Below are positions 24,699-33,124 of a stretch of 41,943 bases of DNA, one piece after another. Source of the DNA: Acidobacteria bacterium RIFCSPLOWO2_02_FULL_65_29 (GTDB lineage Bacteria > Acidobacteriota > Vicinamibacteria > Vicinamibacterales > CAVVIG01); the NCBI GenBank assembly GCA_001767435.1, contig MEKT01000118.1, forward strand, positions 18,876 to 60,818, written 5' to 3'. The notes beneath the pieces are model-generated. The model searched no databases. It was given only the letters and a program-made list of their open reading frames with translations, and was not told the DNA's origin. The translations under genes and the position numbers were made by a program. Numbering within the stretch: position 1 is the stretch's first letter; each line of letters opens with the position of its first letter.

Positions 24699-27131
24699 AT
24701 GAAGGACCTTCCCTTCGCGGCGCGCCTGTACGTGGCGACCGTTCTGGCGGCCGGCGCCTTGGTGCTTGCGCTCTTCGGTCCGCCGGCCGTTCAGAACCTG
24801 CAGAACGTCGCCCTCTTCGCCGTCCTGCTCCTGCTGTCGTCGCTCGCGTCCGCGCTCAAAGTCAGTCTTCCACTGACCACGAGCGGGTCGACGATGTCGG
24901 TGTCGTACGCGGTGGATTTCGCGTCGCTGCTGCTGCTCGGCGCGGATGCCACGATGCTGGTGGCGGCGACGAGCGCGTGGAGCCAGTGCACGTTCCGCAC
25001 GCAGACGCGGTCGCCGCTGTATCGCACGCTGTTCAGCATGGCCTCGCTCGTGCTGACCGTGAAGGCGACGGGGCTGGTCTACACCGGGCTGGGCGGGCCG
25101 GCGCCGGGGGTCGAGTTTTCCTGGCAGATCGCCAGGCCACTGGTCGGCGCGGCCACGGCGTACTTCGTCTGCAACACGGCGTTCATCGCCACCGCCATCA
25201 GCCTGTCGTCGCGGCAGCCCATCCTGCGGGTCTGGAACGAGAACTTCCTCTGGAGCGCGCCGAGTTACTTCGTCGGCGCGATGGCGGCCGCCGGGGCGGC
25301 CTGGGTGATCGATCGCGGCGGCTACTGGATGGCGCTCCTGTCGGCGCCGCCGCCGTACCTCATTTACCGGACCTACAAGATCTATCTCGGGCGCATCCAG
25401 GATCAGCAGCGCCACGTGCAGCAGGTGTCGGATCTCCACCTGGCCACGATCGAAGCGCTGGCGCTCGCCATCGACGCCAAGGACCAGACGGCCCAGAGCC
25501 ACATCCGCCGCGTGCAGGTCTACGCCGCGGGACTGGCGCGTTCGCTCGGCATGCCCACGGCCGAGATTCAGGGCGTCAAGACCGCGGCGCTCCTGCACGA
25601 CATCGGCAAGCTCGCTGTGCCCGAGCACATTCTCTCCAAGCCCGGCCCGCTCACCCAGGAGGAATTCCAGAAGATCCGCATCCACCCCCAAGTAGGCGCC
25701 GAGATCATCAGCGGCGTGCCGTTCCCCTATCCAGTGGCGCCGCTCATCCTCAGCCACCACGAGCGTTGGGATGGCAAGGGCTATCCGTCGGGGCTCAAGG
25801 GCGAGGAGATCCCGCTCGGCGCGCGCATTCTCTCGGTCGTGGACTACTTCGACGCGCTGATGTCGGAGCGGCCGTACCACAAGGCGATGAGCATCGAGGC
25901 GGCCGTCGGTCTGCTGAAGCAGGAAGGCGGCAAGGCACTCGATCCGCGAGTCGTGGACACGTTCATCGAGATGTACCCCCTCCTGTCCTCGGAGGCCGAC
26001 TCGAGCCGGGAGCCGGCGCGCAAGCTCACGCGCGTCGCGACGGACGCGCCCGCGGCGCAGCCGGCCGTGGGGTTTGTCAACGAATCGCCCGCCCGCACCA
26101 GCGTCTTCGACGACATCGCCCTCGCCCATCGGGAGATTTACGCGCTCTACGAAATCGCCCAGGCCATGGGTAGCAGCCTCGGCGTGTCGGACACCATGGC
26201 GCTCATCTCGTCGAAGTTGAGCAACATCGTGCCCTTCTCGTGCTGCGCGCTGTTCCTGTACAGCGAGGACTCGGAATCACTGCGGTGCCGCTTCGCCACT
26301 GGCGTCGAGGCGGACGTCGTCCAGCAGCTGTCCATCCGCAACGGCTACGGATTGACCGGCTGGGTCGCGCGCAACCGTCGGCCGCTCGTCAACGCGAGGC
26401 CGAGCGCCGACTTCGAGGCCGCCGGCCTGGTCAACCAGACGACCCTGCAGTCGGCGCTCGTGTGCCCCCTCGTGTTCAACGATCGGTTCATCGGCACGAT
26501 CGCCGTCTATCACACGGGCAATTCGGTCTACACCGACGACCATCGGCGCCTGCTGGATCGGATCTCGGAACAAGCCGCCGCCGTCATCTACAATTCAATC
26601 GTCTTCGAGCAAACACAGGAAGACTCGCTCACCGACCCGCTGACCGCGCTGCCGAATACGCGGTTCATGTTCATGCATCTCACGCGCGAGCTCGCGCGCG
26701 CCAATCGCCTGAAGACCGAGGTGTCGCTGCTCGTCATGGACCTCGACAACTTCAAGGAGATCAACGACACCTACGGCCACCACATCGGCGACCGGGCACT
26801 CAGGGAGGTCGCTGGCGTCCTGCGCGCGGGAATTCGCCCCTACGACATTTGCGTACGGTACGCGGGCGACGAGTTCATTGTCGTGCTGTCGGGCTGCGAC
26901 GGCGAGGAAGCCGAGCGCAAGCAGCTGGAGCTGCAGCGCGCCGTTGATCACCTGCAGTTCGAAGCGCGGCCGGGCAAGCAGCTGGCGCTGGCGGTCAGCG
27001 TCGGCGCCGCCGTCTTCCCGCATGACGGCGACTCCTACGAAACGCTGCTCGCGACGGCCGACAGCCGGATGTACCGCGACAAGACCCGGCGAAAGAAGAA
27101 GGCGGCCGGGTCGGTCGTCGCTAGTCGTTAG
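24699..27131 (+). CDS. Membrane-bound HD-GYP phosphodiesterase / GAF / GGDEF diguanylate cyclase
   Basis: Bifunctional c-di-GMP enzyme of 810 residues. Six or more hydrophobic segments (about 8-245) form a membrane sensor. The HD-GYP domain has LLHDIGKLAVPEH near 300 and HHERWDGKGYPSG near 358. A GAF domain spans about 485-640 (EIYALYEIAQAMG through AVYHTG). The GGDEF domain has DSLTDPLTALPN, DLDNFKEIND and the signature YAGDEFIVV near 720; Ala-Gly-Asp-Glu-Phe is a tolerated variant. Start ATG 24699 is the first with a family N-terminus. Both halves look active. The 161-bp upstream gap has a GCCGG/CCGGC hairpin but no recognised riboswitch. Confidence 0.92.
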   Translation: MKDLPFAARLYVATVLAAGALVLALFGPPAVQNLQNVALFAVLLLLSSLASALKVSLPLTTSGSTMSVSYAVDFASLLLLGADATMLVAATSAWSQCTFRTQTRSPLYRTLFSMASLVLTVKATGLVYTGLGGPAPGVEFSWQIARPLVGAATAYFVCNTAFIATAISLSSRQPILRVWNENFLWSAPSYFVGAMAAAGAAWVIDRGGYWMALLSAPPPYLIYRTYKIYLGRIQDQQRHVQQVSDLHLATIEALALAIDAKDQTAQSHIRRVQVYAAGLARSLGMPTAEIQGVKTAALLHDIGKLAVPEHILSKPGPLTQEEFQKIRIHPQVGAEIISGVPFPYPVAPLILSHHERWDGKGYPSGLKGEEIPLGARILSVVDYFDALMSERPYHKAMSIEAAVGLLKQEGGKALDPRVVDTFIEMYPLLSSEADSSREPARKLTRVATDAPAAQPAVGFVNESPARTSVFDDIALAHREIYALYEIAQAMGSSLGVSDTMALISSKLSNIVPFSCCALFLYSEDSESLRCRFATGVEADVVQQLSIRNGYGLTGWVARNRRPLVNARPSADFEAAGLVNQTTLQSALVCPLVFNDRFIGTIAVYHTGNSVYTDDHRRLLDRISEQAAAVIYNSIVFEQTQEDSLTDPLTALPNTRFMFMHLTRELARANRLKTEVSLLVMDLDNFKEINDTYGHHIGDRALREVAGVLRAGIRPYDICVRYAGDEFIVVLSGCDGEEAERKQLELQRAVDHLQFEARPGKQLALAVSVGAAVFPHDGDSYETLLATADSRMYRDKTRRKKKAAGSVVASR

Positions 27132-27156
27132 TCGTTAGTCGCTAGTCGTTAGTCGA
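27122..27156. repeat. Five tagtcgt heptamers
   Basis: Perfect 7-bp period, overlapping the last codons of the GGDEF gene (stop 27131) and supplying the stop codon of the leftward small membrane protein (27149). Confidence 0.85.
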
Positions 27157-27373
27157 TCCAGTCGGGCTTCACCCCGGTCACGGCCGTCCAGACGAGGGCG
27201 GCGCCGGTCGCGCCCGCCACGAGGCTGAGGCCCTCGATCCACCACGCGTCGAATCGCCCCGCCAACCGTACCCACACTGCCGGGAGTGCGAGCAGCACGC
27301 CGACAGCCAGACACAGCCCGCGGCGGCGCACCAGCCGCAGCACCGCGCCGCGAACACGACGGATTACGGGCAT
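27149..27373 (-). CDS. Small hydrophobic membrane protein, unknown
   Basis: 74 residues: a basic N-terminus (MPVIRRVRGAVLRLVRRRG), then two hydrophobic helices (about 20-38 and 48-66). No family recognised. ATG 27373 lies in a short gap flanked by tandem repeats on both sides, and the stop is within one of them. Two clean transmembrane helices preceded by positive charges support a real gene, but a chance ORF is possible. Confidence 0.5.
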   Translation of the reverse strand: MPVIRRVRGAVLRLVRRRGLCLAVGVLLALPAVWVRLAGRFDAWWIEGLSLVAGATGAALVWTAVTGVKPDWID

Positions 27374-27382
27374 CGGGTAAAT

Positions 27383-27422
27383 CGAGTAATCGGGTAATCG
27401 GGTAATCGGGCAATCGAGTAAT
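27383..27422. repeat. Five cgggtaat octamers
   Basis: Exact 8-bp period with one-base variants, between the divergent small membrane protein and oxidoreductase genes. Confidence 0.85.
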
Positions 27423-27438
27423 CATATGCGTTGTGCTG

Positions 27439-28161
27439 ATGACGCTGCGGATTCGGGAGGTTCTCCCGGCGACGCCGCGGGCGCGCGTCGTCCGACTCGA
27501 CCTCGTCGGCCAACACCTTCCGTATCTTGCGGGACAGGCCGTGCTCGTCGCGAGCCACGGCTACGAGCGACGACGGCCGTATTCGATTGCCGTGGCGCCC
27601 GAAGACGTCGAGCGTGACGGCTGGCTGGAGCTGCTCGTGGGGGTCGATGCCTCTGGTGTGGCAGGCCCGCACCTGAGCCTCGAGTGTGGGGCGCTCGTGG
27701 ACGTCGAGGGGCCTCTGGGCCGCTTCACCTTCTCCGCCGGTCCCGGCGAACGACGATTCGTCTTCATTGCCGGCGGCACCGGCATTGCCCCGCTCCGGGC
27801 GATGCTCAGACACGCCCTCTCGGAGCCGGGTCGCCGAATTGGATTGTTCTACAGCGCCCGGACGTCAGGCGAGTTCGCGTTCGAGCCGGAATGGCGGTCG
27901 CTCGCGCGCGCGGGACGCATCGAGTTCCGTCAGACCGTGACGCGCGAAGCGGACGAGGACTGGACTGGCGCTCGAGGGCGCTTCGGTCCGGGCGATCTCG
28001 CGCCGCTCATCCACGATCCGAAACCCGTGTGCTTCATCTGCGGACCTCGATCGTTTGTCGAAGAGATGCCGAGAGTGCTCGGTGAGTTGGGCGTCGGCGC
28101 CGATCGAATCAGAGTCGAGGAATGGGGAAGTGAAAGTGAAAAGTCAGAAGTGAGAAGTTAG
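27439..28161 (+). CDS. FAD/NAD(P)-binding ferredoxin-NADP reductase-like oxidoreductase
   Basis: Flavin reductase-type electron transfer protein, 240 residues from ATG 27439 (GTG 27433 also in frame). FAD motif RRRPYSIAVAP, nucleotide-binding GGTGIAPLRAML and C-terminal CGPRSFVEEMPRVLGELGV fit the FNR superfamily. No ferredoxin domain follows, so the electron partner is a separate protein. The last residues (SESEKSEVRS) are encoded by a short aagtgaga-type repeat. Its stop overlaps the convergent fabI stop by four bases. Confidence 0.85.
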   Translation: MTLRIREVLPATPRARVVRLDLVGQHLPYLAGQAVLVASHGYERRRPYSIAVAPEDVERDGWLELLVGVDASGVAGPHLSLECGALVDVEGPLGRFTFSAGPGERRFVFIAGGTGIAPLRAMLRHALSEPGRRIGLFYSARTSGEFAFEPEWRSLARAGRIEFRQTVTREADEDWTGARGRFGPGDLAPLIHDPKPVCFICGPRSFVEEMPRVLGELGVGADRIRVEEWGSESEKSEVRS

Positions 28162-28931
28162 ATGCCCACGGCGTGGAAGCCGCCATCGACCATCAGCACT
28201 TCGCCGGTGACGGCCCGCGACGCCGGGCCGAGGAGAAACATCGCGGCGTCGGCGACCTCGGCCTGCTCGACATTCTTTCGAAGGGGCGCACGCTCACGAT
28301 AGACCTGCAGGATGCTGGAGAATCCCGAAATGCCGGCGGCCGCCAGTGTCTTGATCGGGCCAGCCGAAATAGCGTTGACGCGAATCTTTCGAGGGCCGAG
28401 ATCGCTCGCGAGGTATCGGACCGTCGCTTCGAGCCCAGCCTTCGCGACGCCCATCACGTTGTAGTTGGTGAACACCCGCGTGCTGCCCAGATACGTGAGC
28501 GTCAGGATGCTGCCGCCGCCGCGCTTCTCCATCAGCGGCTGCACGGCGCGCGAGAGCGCGATGAGCGAGTACGTGCTGACGTCGAGCGCGATGCGAAAGT
28601 CCTCTCGCGTCGTTTGCACGAACGGATGATCGAGGGCGGACGAGGGCGCGAATGCCGCGCCGTGCACGAGAAAGTCGAGCCCGCCGAACTCGCGTTCGAG
28701 CGTCGTCGTCAGCGCCGAGATCTGATCGTCGCTGCCGACATCGCACGGCAGCACGAGCGGGTTCTCGAGCTTCTCGGCCAGCTCGCGGACGTTTTCCTCG
28801 AGCCGCGCGCTGGGATAGGTCAGGGCCAGTCGAGCGCCCGAGGCCTGAGCCGCCTGGGCAATGCCCCACGCAATCGAGCGCTTGTTGGCCACACCGACGA
28901 TCAAGCCGTGCGTGCCGGTCAGGTCGGACAT
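28158..28931 (-). CDS. fabI: Enoyl-[acyl-carrier-protein] reductase FabI
   Basis: NADH-dependent enoyl-ACP reductase of type II fatty acid synthesis, target of triclosan-like inhibitors. It is 257 residues. Cofactor site GLIVGVANKRSIAWGIA, catalytic Tyr-x6-Lys in YNVMGVAK, TYLGSTRVFTNYNV, and the substrate loop ISAGPIKTLAAAGI are all FabI-specific rather than FabG-like. ATG 28931 is followed upstream by an AT-rich heptamer array that occupies the promoter area. Confidence 0.96.
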   Translation of the reverse strand: MSDLTGTHGLIVGVANKRSIAWGIAQAAQASGARLALTYPSARLEENVRELAEKLENPLVLPCDVGSDDQISALTTTLEREFGGLDFLVHGAAFAPSSALDHPFVQTTREDFRIALDVSTYSLIALSRAVQPLMEKRGGGSILTLTYLGSTRVFTNYNVMGVAKAGLEATVRYLASDLGPRKIRVNAISAGPIKTLAAAGISGFSSILQVYRERAPLRKNVEQAEVADAAMFLLGPASRAVTGEVLMVDGGFHAVGI

Positions 28932-28935
28932 CGAA

Positions 28936-28977
28936 ATTAAGAATTAAGAATTAAGAATTAAGAATTGAGAATTGAGA
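28936..28977. repeat. Six attaaga/attgaga heptamers
   Basis: 42 bp with a perfect 7-bp period, starting 5 bp upstream of the fabI start codon. It occupies the position expected for the fabI RBS and core promoter and is markedly AT-rich against the background. Confidence 0.88.
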
Positions 28978-29012
28978 AACGGAAATGAATTTTTGGATGC
29001 AAAGTCAGGATT

Positions 29013-29744
29013 TTACTTGGAACGTTTATGGGGCGGGCCGTGATGCCGGCCCGGGGGGCGGGATGACGCCGGGCCGTGTCCGTGATGCTGGTGCGGAGGC
29101 CGGCCGCTCGCCTGGCGGAAGCCGCCACCGCCGGCGTTGCCGCCCGGGCGGTTACCGAAAAACTGCTGGCCGCCGCCGCGCTGCTGGCGTTGGCGAAAGC
29201 GGTTCGGCCGTCCGCCCGGTTGTCGGATCGTGAAATCCGGCGCGGGCCGCTGGGGCGGGGGCTGCCCTTCGCCTCGCGGAAGCGTCGCCCGAATCAGCGG
29301 ACGATGGACGGGACCTTCTTCGACTTCTTCGACTTCTTCGACATCCTTGGCCTCATGCGCGGGTTCATCGGGCTCCGCGACCTGGTCGGAGCGCTGCGCC
29401 GCCGGCGAAGCGGCGGCGATCTCTGGGGGCGGCGCCGGACGGCCAGGTTCGCCGGGGCCGGGCACCTCTGTCTCGGGCGTCGGCGCAGGGGCCTCGGACT
29501 CGTGCGGCACGCGCTTGGGACCGCCGGCCTGGGTCGGCGCGAAGAGCGCCGCCGGCGTGTCCGACTTACGCCGCTGGCGGGGCACTTTCGCGTGCTTGTA
29601 TTCGTGGTCGGCCTCACACGTCGTACAACGCGTCTGCTTGACGTCGGGGCCGACCATGGCGACGACGGCGTGGTTGGTGAGGCGGTGCTCACGCGGACAG
29701 TAATCGTCCAGAATGTCACCAAGCCGAAGCTGGCGCTGCTGCAT
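29013..29744 (-). CDS. Unknown protein: Cys/His N-domain, acidic/Pro linker, Gly/Arg/His-rich tail
   Basis: Not recognised as a named family. It is 243 residues from ATG 29744, supported by GGGAG upstream; ATG 29804 adds 20 unsupported residues. The N-terminal part has LRLGDILDDYCPREHR and RCTTCEADHEYKHAKVPRQRR: three cysteines and several histidines, a likely metal-binding knuckle, then a basic patch. The middle is Pro/Glu-rich with an acidic run (DVEEVEEVEEG). The C-terminal 70 residues are Gly/Arg/Gln/His-rich with RGG- and RPGG-like elements, as in RNA-binding disordered proteins. It lies 76 bp downstream of argH, same strand. Confidence 0.72.
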   Translation of the reverse strand: MQQRQLRLGDILDDYCPREHRLTNHAVVAMVGPDVKQTRCTTCEADHEYKHAKVPRQRRKSDTPAALFAPTQAGGPKRVPHESEAPAPTPETEVPGPGEPGRPAPPPEIAAASPAAQRSDQVAEPDEPAHEAKDVEEVEEVEEGPVHRPLIRATLPRGEGQPPPQRPAPDFTIRQPGGRPNRFRQRQQRGGGQQFFGNRPGGNAGGGGFRQASGRPPHQHHGHGPASSRPPGRHHGPPHKRSK

Positions 29745-29820
29745 CAAGAACTCCCGAAGGATCCTCGCTGGCGGGGAAAGGAATTGGCGAAAGGCGAGAT
29801 TCATCTTAGCAGAGCCTGGC

Positions 29821-31206
29821 CTACCCCGCAACGCCAGCCAGCCAGCGGCCGAGATCGGCGAGCGCGTCGCGAACCGCATCTGGCGCGGTCGACTGGGGCG
29901 TCCGTTTTGCCGCCACCGAGGCGCGGGGCGTCACCCGGTCGGCGACATCGGCGCCGAACAAGTCGCTCGCGCTGTGCCATTCTTCGGCACTGAGCGCCTG
30001 GAACGCGCGGCCCTCCGTGTGCAGTTTCCGGACGAGCGCCCCGACGATCTCGTGCGCGCGGCGAAACGGCACGCCGCGGCCCACCAGGTAGTCCGCCACA
30101 TCGGTGGCGAGGAGCAGTCCCGACGCAGCCGCTTCGGCGCGCGCGCGGTTCAACGTCAATCCCTCGACGACAGCCCGCGTCACCATCAGGCAACCGGCCA
30201 GGGTATCTTCCGCGTCGAAGACCGCGTGCTTGTCCTCCTGGAGGTCTTTGTTGTAGCCGGCCGGCAGACCCTTGAGCGCGGTCAGCAGCGCCGTCAATTG
30301 TCCGATGGCGCGCCCGGTTTTCCCGCGTACGAGCTCGAGCGGATCGGGGTTCTTCTTCTGCGGCATCATGCTGCTGCCGGTGCTCGTCGCGTCAGAGAGG
30401 TCGAAGTACCCGTGCTCGTCGCCGCACAGGATGATGAGGTCCTCGGCCAGGCGGCTCAAGTGGATCATCGTCAGCGCGCAGGCATAGAGGAACGTGACCG
30501 CGAAATCGCGATCCGACGACGCATCGATGCTGTTGGCGACGACTCTGGAGAAGCCGAGGTCGCGGGCGAGCGCCTCCACGTCGATGTCGTAGCTCGTGCC
30601 CGCGATGGCGCCAGAGCCAAGCGTGAGAGCGTCGGCTTCGCGGCGCGCGCCTGCCAGCCGATCGTAGTCTCGCCTGAGGGGCGCGGCGTGCGCGAGCAGA
30701 AAGTGCGCGACGAGGACCGGCTGCGCAGGCCTGAAGTGCGTGAAGGCCGGCATCAGCGCGTCGCCGGCCTGCAACGCTTGGCGGTAGAGCGCGCCAATCG
30801 CCGCCGCGACGGCTCTTTGCAGCAGCGGAACACGCCGCATCAGGTACAACCGGAGGTCGAGCGAGACCTGCTCGTTGCGCGATCGGCCCGTATGGAGCCT
30901 CCGCCCCGTGTCGCCGAGGCGCTCGACGAGCAGCCGTTCGACGAAACTGTGCACGTCTTCGTCGGGACCGTCGACGAAGGCCGGTTCCGCGCGCCCACGT
31001 TCGAGAATGGCTGTGAGCGCCGCCTCGAGTCTCTGCGCGTCGTCGTCGTCGATCACGCCGGCACGCTTCAGCCCCCGCGCCCACGCCAGGCTCCCGATGA
31101 CGTCGTCTTCGAAGAGGCGTCGGTCGAAGCCGAACGAAGAGCCCCACGCGAAGGTGAGCGCGTCGGGCGGGGCGTCGAACCGGCCGGACCAGAGGTGGGT
31201 CGTCAT
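29821..31206 (-). CDS. argH: Argininosuccinate lyase ArgH
   Basis: Last step of arginine synthesis: splits argininosuccinate to arginine and fumarate. It is 461 residues. Fumarase-superfamily signature GSSMMPQKKNPD, HTGRSRNEQVSLDLRLY and DEDVHSFVERLLVERLG are present. ATG 31206 (MTTHLWSGRF) is the family start. The leader upstream contains a second copy of the first five codons (see 31242-31269). It lies 70 bp downstream of argG in argR-argG-argH. Confidence 0.96.
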   Translation of the reverse strand: MTTHLWSGRFDAPPDALTFAWGSSFGFDRRLFEDDVIGSLAWARGLKRAGVIDDDDAQRLEAALTAILERGRAEPAFVDGPDEDVHSFVERLLVERLGDTGRRLHTGRSRNEQVSLDLRLYLMRRVPLLQRAVAAAIGALYRQALQAGDALMPAFTHFRPAQPVLVAHFLLAHAAPLRRDYDRLAGARREADALTLGSGAIAGTSYDIDVEALARDLGFSRVVANSIDASSDRDFAVTFLYACALTMIHLSRLAEDLIILCGDEHGYFDLSDATSTGSSMMPQKKNPDPLELVRGKTGRAIGQLTALLTALKGLPAGYNKDLQEDKHAVFDAEDTLAGCLMVTRAVVEGLTLNRARAEAAASGLLLATDVADYLVGRGVPFRRAHEIVGALVRKLHTEGRAFQALSAEEWHSASDLFGADVADRVTPRASVAAKRTPQSTAPDAVRDALADLGRWLAGVAG

Positions 31207-31269
31207 AGTCGATAGTCGATAGTCGATAGTCGTTAGTCGTTAGAGGTGGGTCGTCATAGTCGATAGTCG
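31191..31269. repeat. 28-bp direct duplication of the argH 5' end, 51 bp apart
   Basis: 31191-31218 and 31242-31269 are identical. The first copy holds the argH start codon and four following codons; the second lies in the leader and reads ATG-ACG-ACC-CAC-CTC-TAA on the minus strand. tagtcga/tagtcgt heptamers link the copies. Confidence 0.9.
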
Positions 31270-31284
31270 TTAGTCGTTAGTCGT
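31206..31284. repeat. Two tagtcga/tagtcgt heptamer arrays upstream of argH
   Basis: Five heptamers at 31206-31240 and four at 31257-31284, abutting the argG stop at 31277. Same unit family as 27122-27156 and 11389-11423 (reverse complement). Confidence 0.85.
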
Positions 31285-32413
31285 TGGCCGCAACGTGGTT
31301 GAACGTGTCGGCCTGGTCGTACGTGGCCAGGTCGCGCTCGTAGAGCGCGAACGGTGATCGGCGGCCGACGACGTGGCAGCCGCCTTTGAACAGTTTGAGA
31401 CGCACTGTGCCGACAACGCGCTCCTGCACGCGCTCGACGAACGCATCGAGCGCCTCGCGCAAGGGCGTGAACCACGAGCCGTCGGACACGACGTCGGCGT
31501 ACTTCAGGCTGACGGTTCGCGCGAAGCGATGGAGGTCGCGTGTCGTCACCAGCTTCTGGAGCTCCTTGTGGGCGGTGTGGAGCACGACAGCCGCCGGCGC
31601 CTCGTAGACTTCACGCGACTGGGTGCCGACCACCCGGTTTTCCACGACGTCGAGGCGGCCAACGCCGTGCGCACCGGCGATGGTACCAAGACTGCCGAAC
31701 AGGTCGAGCAGAGGCATCGCCACGCCGTTGATGCCGGTCGGCACGCCGCGCTCGAACGAGATCTCCACGTAGGCCGGCTCGTCGGGACAATCGGCGGGCG
31801 ATTTCGTCAACGTATAGATGTCTTCCGGGGGCTCGCGCCACGGGTCTTCGAGGACTCCGCACGCGATCGACCGGCCCCACAAGCTCGAATCGATGCTGTA
31901 CGGGCTGTCGACGGTCGCGGGGACGGGAATGCCCCGCGCGTTGACATACGCGATTTCCTCAGGCCGAGTCATTCCCCACTCGCGTGCGGGCGCCACGACC
32001 CTGAGCGACGGGTTGAGCGCGCGGGCGGTCATCTCGAGGCGCACCTGGTCGATGCCCGTGCCGGTGCACCCATGCGCGACGGCGGTCGCGTGCTCGATCT
32101 CGGCAATCTCGACGAGCTTCCGGGCGATGAGGGGGCGGCTCAGGGCCGTGCCCATCGGATAGCGATCTTCGTAGAGCGCGTCGGCCTTCAGCGCGGGCAG
32201 GATGAAGTCGGATGCAAACTCCTCGCGCAGGTCGAGGACGTGCGCGCGCACGGCGCCGGCCGCCAGCGCGCGATCGCGAACCGCCTCGAGCTCCTTCCCC
32301 TGCCCGAGGTCCAGCGTCACGGCCACGATTTCGGCGTCAAAGCGCTCCCTGAGCCAGGGAATCGCCACCGACGTGTCGAGGCCGCCAGAGTACGCCAGGA
32401 CGATGCGTTCCAT
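31277..32413 (-). CDS. argG: Argininosuccinate synthase ArgG
   Basis: Joins citrulline and aspartate using ATP. It is 378 residues. PP-loop LAYSGGLDTSVAIPWL at the N-terminus; VAHGCTGTGIDQVRLE and SPYSIDSSLWGRSIACGVLEDPW are family signatures. ATG 32413 is preceded by GAGGAG four bases upstream, which selects it over GTG 32416. It lies downstream of argR by 102 bp and upstream of argH by 70 bp. Confidence 0.96.
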   Translation of the reverse strand: MERIVLAYSGGLDTSVAIPWLRERFDAEIVAVTLDLGQGKELEAVRDRALAAGAVRAHVLDLREEFASDFILPALKADALYEDRYPMGTALSRPLIARKLVEIAEIEHATAVAHGCTGTGIDQVRLEMTARALNPSLRVVAPAREWGMTRPEEIAYVNARGIPVPATVDSPYSIDSSLWGRSIACGVLEDPWREPPEDIYTLTKSPADCPDEPAYVEISFERGVPTGINGVAMPLLDLFGSLGTIAGAHGVGRLDVVENRVVGTQSREVYEAPAAVVLHTAHKELQKLVTTRDLHRFARTVSLKYADVVSDGSWFTPLREALDAFVERVQERVVGTVRLKLFKGGCHVVGRRSPFALYERDLATYDQADTFNHVAAND

Positions 32414-32462
32414 CACACTCCTCGTCGAACGTGATCAAAAGGCTGACACGAAGACTTCAACA

Positions 32463-32507
32463 CACGAAACAAATCAGATCTCTTTTTCGTGATTTCGTGG
32501 TTTCGTG
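32463..32507. repeat. cgtgattt/cgtggttt octamers and cacgaaa/tttcgtg inverted pair
   Basis: cacgaaa (32463-32469) pairs with tttcgtg (32485-32491), followed by further gtttcgtgg units. It lies between argR and argG. Confidence 0.55.
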
Positions 32508-32515
32508 GCTGCATC

Positions 32516-32968
32516 CTACAGTCCCGCGTACGTCTCGAACCGCTTCATCAGCGCCGCGGCGCGCCGATCGTCGCGCGCAACGATCAGAATCGTATCGTCG
32601 CCAGCGATGGTGCCGACGGCCTCGGGCAGTTGCGCGCGATCGATGGCAAGGGCCAGCGGCTGAGCCTGCCCCGGCCCGGTGCGGATGACGACGAGCTGCT
32701 GCACGCGGTCGATCCGGCGCAGGAAGCTGGCGGCCGCGCGCTCGAGCGCGTTCAAGGCCAGCTCGGGGCTGGCTACCGCGACGCCCTGCCGCTGGTACGC
32801 TCCGTCGCCTGCGCGTTTGACGAGACCAAGCTCCTTGATGTCGCGCGAAATGGTGGCCTGCGTGGCCTCGCAGCCGTGCTGGAGCAGGCGCCGCCGCAGC
32901 TCCTCCTGGCTGTGCAACGGCTCGCGGTCGGTCAATTCCAGGATCAATCCTTGGCGGCGGGCTTTCAT
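32516..32968 (-). CDS. argR: Arginine repressor ArgR
   Basis: Hexameric arginine-sensing repressor of the arg genes. It is 150 residues. N-terminal winged helix: SQEELRRRLLQHGCEATQATISRDIKELGLVKR, with the SRD recognition helix. The C-terminal arginine-binding/oligomerisation domain has LPEAVGTIAGDDTILIVARD, where the GTIAGDDT stretch holds the Asp pair that contacts arginine. It is divergent from argC across a 194-bp region with a candidate ARG box, and first gene of argR-argG-argH. Confidence 0.95.
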   Translation of the reverse strand: MKARRQGLILELTDREPLHSQEELRRRLLQHGCEATQATISRDIKELGLVKRAGDGAYQRQGVAVASPELALNALERAAASFLRRIDRVQQLVVIRTGPGQAQPLALAIDRAQLPEAVGTIAGDDTILIVARDDRRAAALMKRFETYAGL

Positions 32969-33075
32969 CGAGTTGCCCGGCGACGCGTGCGTGGCGGGCA
33001 GATCTGAGAATACACGATGTCCGCATAAGTCGCTAGAGCTTATTCATCGATTTCTATTGATCCAATTCGAGTTTG

Positions 33076-33093
33076 AGTGTATAAATATACTCT
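33076..33093. promoter_or_regulatory. Candidate ARG box in argR-argC intergenic region
   Basis: AGTGTATAAATATACTCT contains TGTATAAATATACT (33078-33091), which fits TGnATwwwwATnCA with one mismatch and is nearly palindromic. A TTATTCAT half-site lies at 33040-33047. The site is placed to control both divergent arg operons. ArgR binding is inferred. Confidence 0.6.
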
Positions 33094-33124
33094 TTCGTGC
33101 ATACAATCACGCCGGCCGTCGACC

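Noticed and set aside
29076-29993. Plus-strand ORF opposite the Cys/His-Gly/Arg protein
   Set aside because: Considered because the minus protein is low-complexity. The minus frame has a Shine-Dalgarno, a Cys/His domain and conserved-looking text; the plus frame has none and runs into argH.
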